From: Natranaerovirga hydrolytica
GTDB lineage: Bacteria > Bacillota > Clostridia > Lachnospirales > DSM-24629
Reading direction: 5' to 3'
NCBI RefSeq assembly: GCF_004339095.1
Contig: NZ_SMGQ01000016.1
Span: forward strand, 83,582-147,581
Length of the DNA stretch: 64,000 nt
The position numbers and the translations under genes were made by a program. The notes beneath the pieces are model-generated. The model was not told where the DNA came from, searched no databases, and saw only the letters and a program-made list of their open reading frames with translations. Below are positions 61,423 to 64,000 of this stretch, piece after piece. The first letter of the stretch is position 1; each line of letters opens with the position of its first letter.

Positions 61423-62364
61423 ATGATTAAAATTGTATTAGGATTAGTAAGTATATTAATTGCAAGTACCTTTTATCATCAAATGTGTAAAAAAATAGAA
61501 TTCAGACAAAACCCACCTCCAGGGAAGATGATAGAGATAGGTGGGGATAAAATGCATATCTATGGACAGGGAGAAGGTGAGTTTACAATAGTATTTACCA
61601 GCGGTGGTAGTGGTTTTGCTTATGGTCATTTTTACGAGATATTTAATGCATTGGCAGAAAATAATAGGGTAGTTGTGTATGATCGATTTGGCTATGGCTG
61701 GAGTGATACAACATCAAGACCAAGAACTTTAGAACAAATTAACAAAGACTTATATGAGTTGTTAGATAAATCAGGAGAAACGGGACCTTACATATTGGTG
61801 GGACACTCCATAGGAGGTACTGAAGTATTACAATTTGCACAGCGTTATCCAGAAGTCGTAGAAGGAGTAGTGATGTTGGATGCAGGTTCTGTAAGTTATC
61901 ATAAGGAAGAACCACCATCAGCTGTGTATCCTTATTTATTGAGTTTTGCAAGGTTTACTGGACTACTGAGGTTTGATACGTTTATTGTAGACAAGTTAAA
62001 TCTATCTGCTTCAGAGAGTATGTTTCCAAGGTCAGAAGAAGTAAAAGAACTTTCTATGATGATGCACTATAATAGGCTTTGTAGTCGAAATTCCATAAAA
62101 GAAATAAATCAACTTTCTAAAAATAAAGAGCTTGAGAACACTCTTTGGGATATTCCATTATTGCTTTTAACAGCAAATGATAATAAACTAAAAGAACATA
62201 ATAAAGAAGTGAATAACCTATTTATGGATGATCAAAAGAATCTTTTAGAATGGTCCACAAATAGTAAGCAAAGGCTAATTAATGGGAATCATATGTTTTT
62301 ATTAAATCAACCTGATGTTGTTACAGAAGAAATATTAGATTTCTTAGACAATAGGGTAGAATAA
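61423..62364 (+). CDS. Membrane-anchored alpha/beta hydrolase
   Basis: This protein of about 313 residues has an N-terminal anchor (IVLGLVSILIASTFYHQM) and an alpha/beta hydrolase domain: FTSGGSGFAYGHFYEIFNAL, VVYDRFGYGWSD, nucleophile ILVGHSIGGTEVLQF (G-H-S-I-G-G), LLLTANDNKLKEHN (acid) and LINGNHMFLLN (His). ATG 61423 has AAAGGAG 10 bases ahead; upstream in-frame starts at 61396 and 61402 are less likely. It shares layout with the gene at 40332. The ArsR-type gene downstream may regulate it, but the two have a 230-base gap. Confidence 0.87.
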   Translation: MIKIVLGLVSILIASTFYHQMCKKIEFRQNPPPGKMIEIGGDKMHIYGQGEGEFTIVFTSGGSGFAYGHFYEIFNALAENNRVVVYDRFGYGWSDTTSRPRTLEQINKDLYELLDKSGETGPYILVGHSIGGTEVLQFAQRYPEVVEGVVMLDAGSVSYHKEEPPSAVYPYLLSFARFTGLLRFDTFIVDKLNLSASESMFPRSEEVKELSMMMHYNRLCSRNSIKEINQLSKNKELENTLWDIPLLLLTANDNKLKEHNKEVNNLFMDDQKNLLEWSTNSKQRLINGNHMFLLNQPDVVTEEILDFLDNRVE

Positions 62365-62596
62365 TTTAAAAAAATCAAAGAGAATCTTGATTGAGGATAA
62401 TTTCACATTTAGAAAGAAGAAGAGATATTCTAATCATTAATAGACAATAGTAAAATCCATTAGCTTAGTGGATTCATACTTGATATTTTGTAGGGTTTCA
62501 ATTATACTAAAAATAAATTAGATATCAATCTAACTTTATGTTAAAGCAGTTAATTATGATAATACCATATTAAAATTAAGGAGTATGAACCCCATT

Positions 62597-63625
62597 ATGG
62601 CAAATAATATATTTAAAGAATTTGACCCTTTCTTGGAAACAATAGGACTTTTAATTGCTAGTCACGATATGAAAAAAACGAAAAAGGAAGCTATTAAAAC
62701 ATTTAATGAGCACGGTTTTGATGGTGAAAAATTTTATGCAAATAATATGGGTGTTTTTGAAAAATATGTTAAAGAATTTAAGAATCACTGTAGCTTAAGT
62801 GAAAAGGATACATTTTTTTTTGATAGCAATGATTCTGATTTTATTGCAGTCCTTTCATTTTTAGTAATACCAAATAGGGATTTAATCACTTCAATTGATG
62901 AAATTGATAACAGTGAAATATATAAAGCCCTCATAGAAATTTGTGAATATGGTCTAGGGATGAAAGTAGACTTTGAACAATTTGATAGCCTTGATGATAT
63001 AATCTCTTTTTTGGATACCAGTGACTTTCAAGAAGGTGATAAATGGAAGATGATGCGGCTTATGCAAAGTCCTAAAAAATATATAAAACAATTCATCAAT
63101 ATTATTAATAGCAACATAAAAGCATATGAAAAGGCGGAAAAAAGTATTAGGGCAGAGCTTTCAAAGTTATTGGAAAAATATTATGAATCGGTTACAGATA
63201 AGGATAATGGTCAATTTTTAAAACTAAAAGAATCGCTTACTGAAACAGCAAATATTTACCCCACTCTAGCATTGCCACTGTCCCAATTAGTATTTGAGGA
63301 TAATTGTTATTATGGGCTTTTTGCCTCAATAATATTAGGAGAAGAAAGTGATAAAAAGTCTAAGGAAAAACTCATTTATGGTCTTAAAGCACTGTCCGAT
63401 AAAAGTAAGCTTCAGATATTACAGTCTTTAAAAAAGAGCCCCAAATACAACTTGGAAATAGCCAATGAATTAGAACTGACAGCGCCGACCATGTCTCATC
63501 ATATGAATGTTTTGTTAACCTGTGGGTTTGTAGGCGTTGATAAAAAAAATGGTAGAGTCTATTATCACCTTGAAGAAGAATCCATCAGATTATTTTTAGA
63601 TGCCTTACAAAAAGTCCTTTTGTAA
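62597..63625 (+). CDS. ArsR-like regulator with long N-terminal domain
   Basis: This protein of about 342 residues has a C-terminal ArsR winged helix: LIYGLKALSDKSKLQILQSL, then NLEIANELELTAPTMSHHMN and VGVDKKNGRVYYHLEEES. The first 250 residues are helical and not recognised, likely a sensor. It lacks the Cys pair of metal-sensing ArsR proteins. The start is uncertain: AAGGAG at 62578-62583 is one base from ATG 62585 and 13 from ATG 62597. A terminator follows. Confidence 0.8.
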   Translation: MANNIFKEFDPFLETIGLLIASHDMKKTKKEAIKTFNEHGFDGEKFYANNMGVFEKYVKEFKNHCSLSEKDTFFFDSNDSDFIAVLSFLVIPNRDLITSIDEIDNSEIYKALIEICEYGLGMKVDFEQFDSLDDIISFLDTSDFQEGDKWKMMRLMQSPKKYIKQFINIINSNIKAYEKAEKSIRAELSKLLEKYYESVTDKDNGQFLKLKESLTETANIYPTLALPLSQLVFEDNCYYGLFASIILGEESDKKSKEKLIYGLKALSDKSKLQILQSLKKSPKYNLEIANELELTAPTMSHHMNVLLTCGFVGVDKKNGRVYYHLEEESIRLFLDALQKVLL

Positions 63626-63631
63626 AGAAAG

Positions 63632-63666
63632 CTTTTCAATTCAAAAATGAATTGGAAAGTTTTTTT
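63632..63666 (+). terminator. Rho-independent terminator
   Basis: CTTTTCAATTC (63632-63642) pairs with GAATTGGAAAG (63649-63659), one G-U, followed by TTTTTTT (63660-63666). The group II intron begins immediately after the T-run. Confidence 0.9.
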
Positions 63667-63667
63667 G

Positions 63668-64000
63668 GTGTGCCCAGTATGGGCACAATCTAATGGGTGA
63701 AAGTTCCTAGTCTACCCTAGTAGTGGGAAAGACATAGCCAATGACAAGGGTGTCCATTGTGAGGTGGAATCTGAAGAAAGTTGGATGGCAAATCTCTGGT
63801 CTGACGTACAGAAATCACATTAGGCTACAGTTAAGGATAAGACTGCCAAACAAGTCAAAGTCCAATAACTACTCGGAATTAACTGTGGTAGATGTGGCAG
63901 ATAGGTGGAGAGAAAGATTGTGTTCTTACCTGGGGAGGTCTCATCGGCGGATGGAAACAGAGTAAGAAATCCGTAGTAACAACGAACGATGAGAAGTCAG
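63668..64000 (+). mobile_element. Group II intron, 5' part (runs off the window)
   Basis: The segment opens with GTGTGCCCAGTATGGGCAC, followed by GGGTGAAAGTTCCTAGTC and later GGTGTCCATTGTGAGGTGG, CTGACGTACAGAAATCACAT and CGGCGGATGGAAACAG. These are typical of the 5' domain I of bacterial group II introns, which start GUGYG. A reverse transcriptase gene would be expected further on, outside the window. It begins directly behind a terminator T-run, the preferred target of class C introns. Frames in it (such as 63741) are structural RNA, not genes. Confidence 0.8.

Noticed and set aside
63741..63965. 74-residue protein in the intron
   Set aside because: The sequence is structured group II intron RNA; the frame has no coding support.
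1..64000. CRISPR arrays, tRNA or rRNA genes
   Set aside because: No regularly spaced direct repeats and no cloverleaf or rRNA-like segments were found on reading both strands.

Overview
The window looks like low-GC Gram-positive DNA from an anaerobic Clostridia-type Firmicute, perhaps near Alkaliphilus or another Natronincolaceae member (inference). The clues are AT-rich intergenic DNA, AGGAGG ribosome sites with many TTG/GTG starts, a c-di-GMP-I riboswitch, a CcpA cre box, a malate/fumarate anaerobic operon, a BceRS-BceAB-like module, triple large serine recombinases and a group II intron. No tRNA, rRNA or CRISPR array was seen.

Layout. 1-1.2 kb: end of an ArsP-type permease gene, a RibD-like fragment and a c-di-GMP-I riboswitch with its own terminator but no clear target gene. 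1.2-7.5 kb: the recombination module of an integrative element, with a sigma-like regulator, a PemK/MazF toxin-like protein, a SHOCT-like small protein, three large serine recombinases (one lacking the catalytic domain) and two recombinase fragments. 7.5-23.1 kb: a compact one-strand cluster that I read as a DNA phosphorothioation-type defence locus. Its order is XRE regulator, SspD/DndC-like sulfurtransferase, Mrr-like nuclease protein, DUF4007 (SspB-like), giant P-loop ATPase (SspC-like), cysteine desulfurase (SspA/DndA-like), PLD-helicase, small protein, DndD/SMC-like ATPase, 174-aa orphan and a primary-type sigma factor. 23.2-31.1 kb: an AT-rich accessory block with an unknown two-gene cassette, a Kiwa-like pair (KwaA/KwaB), a HEPN-motif protein and a Lnu-type nucleotidyltransferase. 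It is punctuated by three short sequences resembling the 3' end of rlmD/rumA, a known integration site, which suggests stepwise accretion of islands.

31.3-32.7 kb holds a decayed IS3-family transposase and other debris. 32.7-39.5 kb is a coherent anaerobic C4-dicarboxylate locus: a CitA/CitB-like two-component system (with a cre box just after its promoter) diverges from malic enzyme, a 2-hydroxycarboxylate transporter and an FMN/FAD fumarate-reductase-like lipoprotein. Malate would be imported, part oxidised to pyruvate, and part passed through fumarate to succinate as electron sink.

39.5-63.6 kb is an ordinary but gene-poor region. It holds four alpha/beta hydrolases, an LprI-like lipoprotein, a YoaP-type acetyltransferase next to a radical SAM protein, a soluble chemotaxis receptor, two TetR operons, a PadR operon, a Bce-type peptide-sensing/resistance module, a GH105 hydrolase, a class C beta-lactamase-like hydrolase and an ArsR-type regulator. 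Several operator candidates are visible. Scattered degenerate repeats and gene remnants show ongoing decay. The window ends inside a group II intron inserted just after a terminator.

The best candidate for a little-described system is the 7.6-23.1 kb sulfur-dependent defence cluster with a built-in sigma factor and an internal Mrr-type nuclease. The second is the uncharacterised 23.68-26.29 kb gene pair next to Kiwa.
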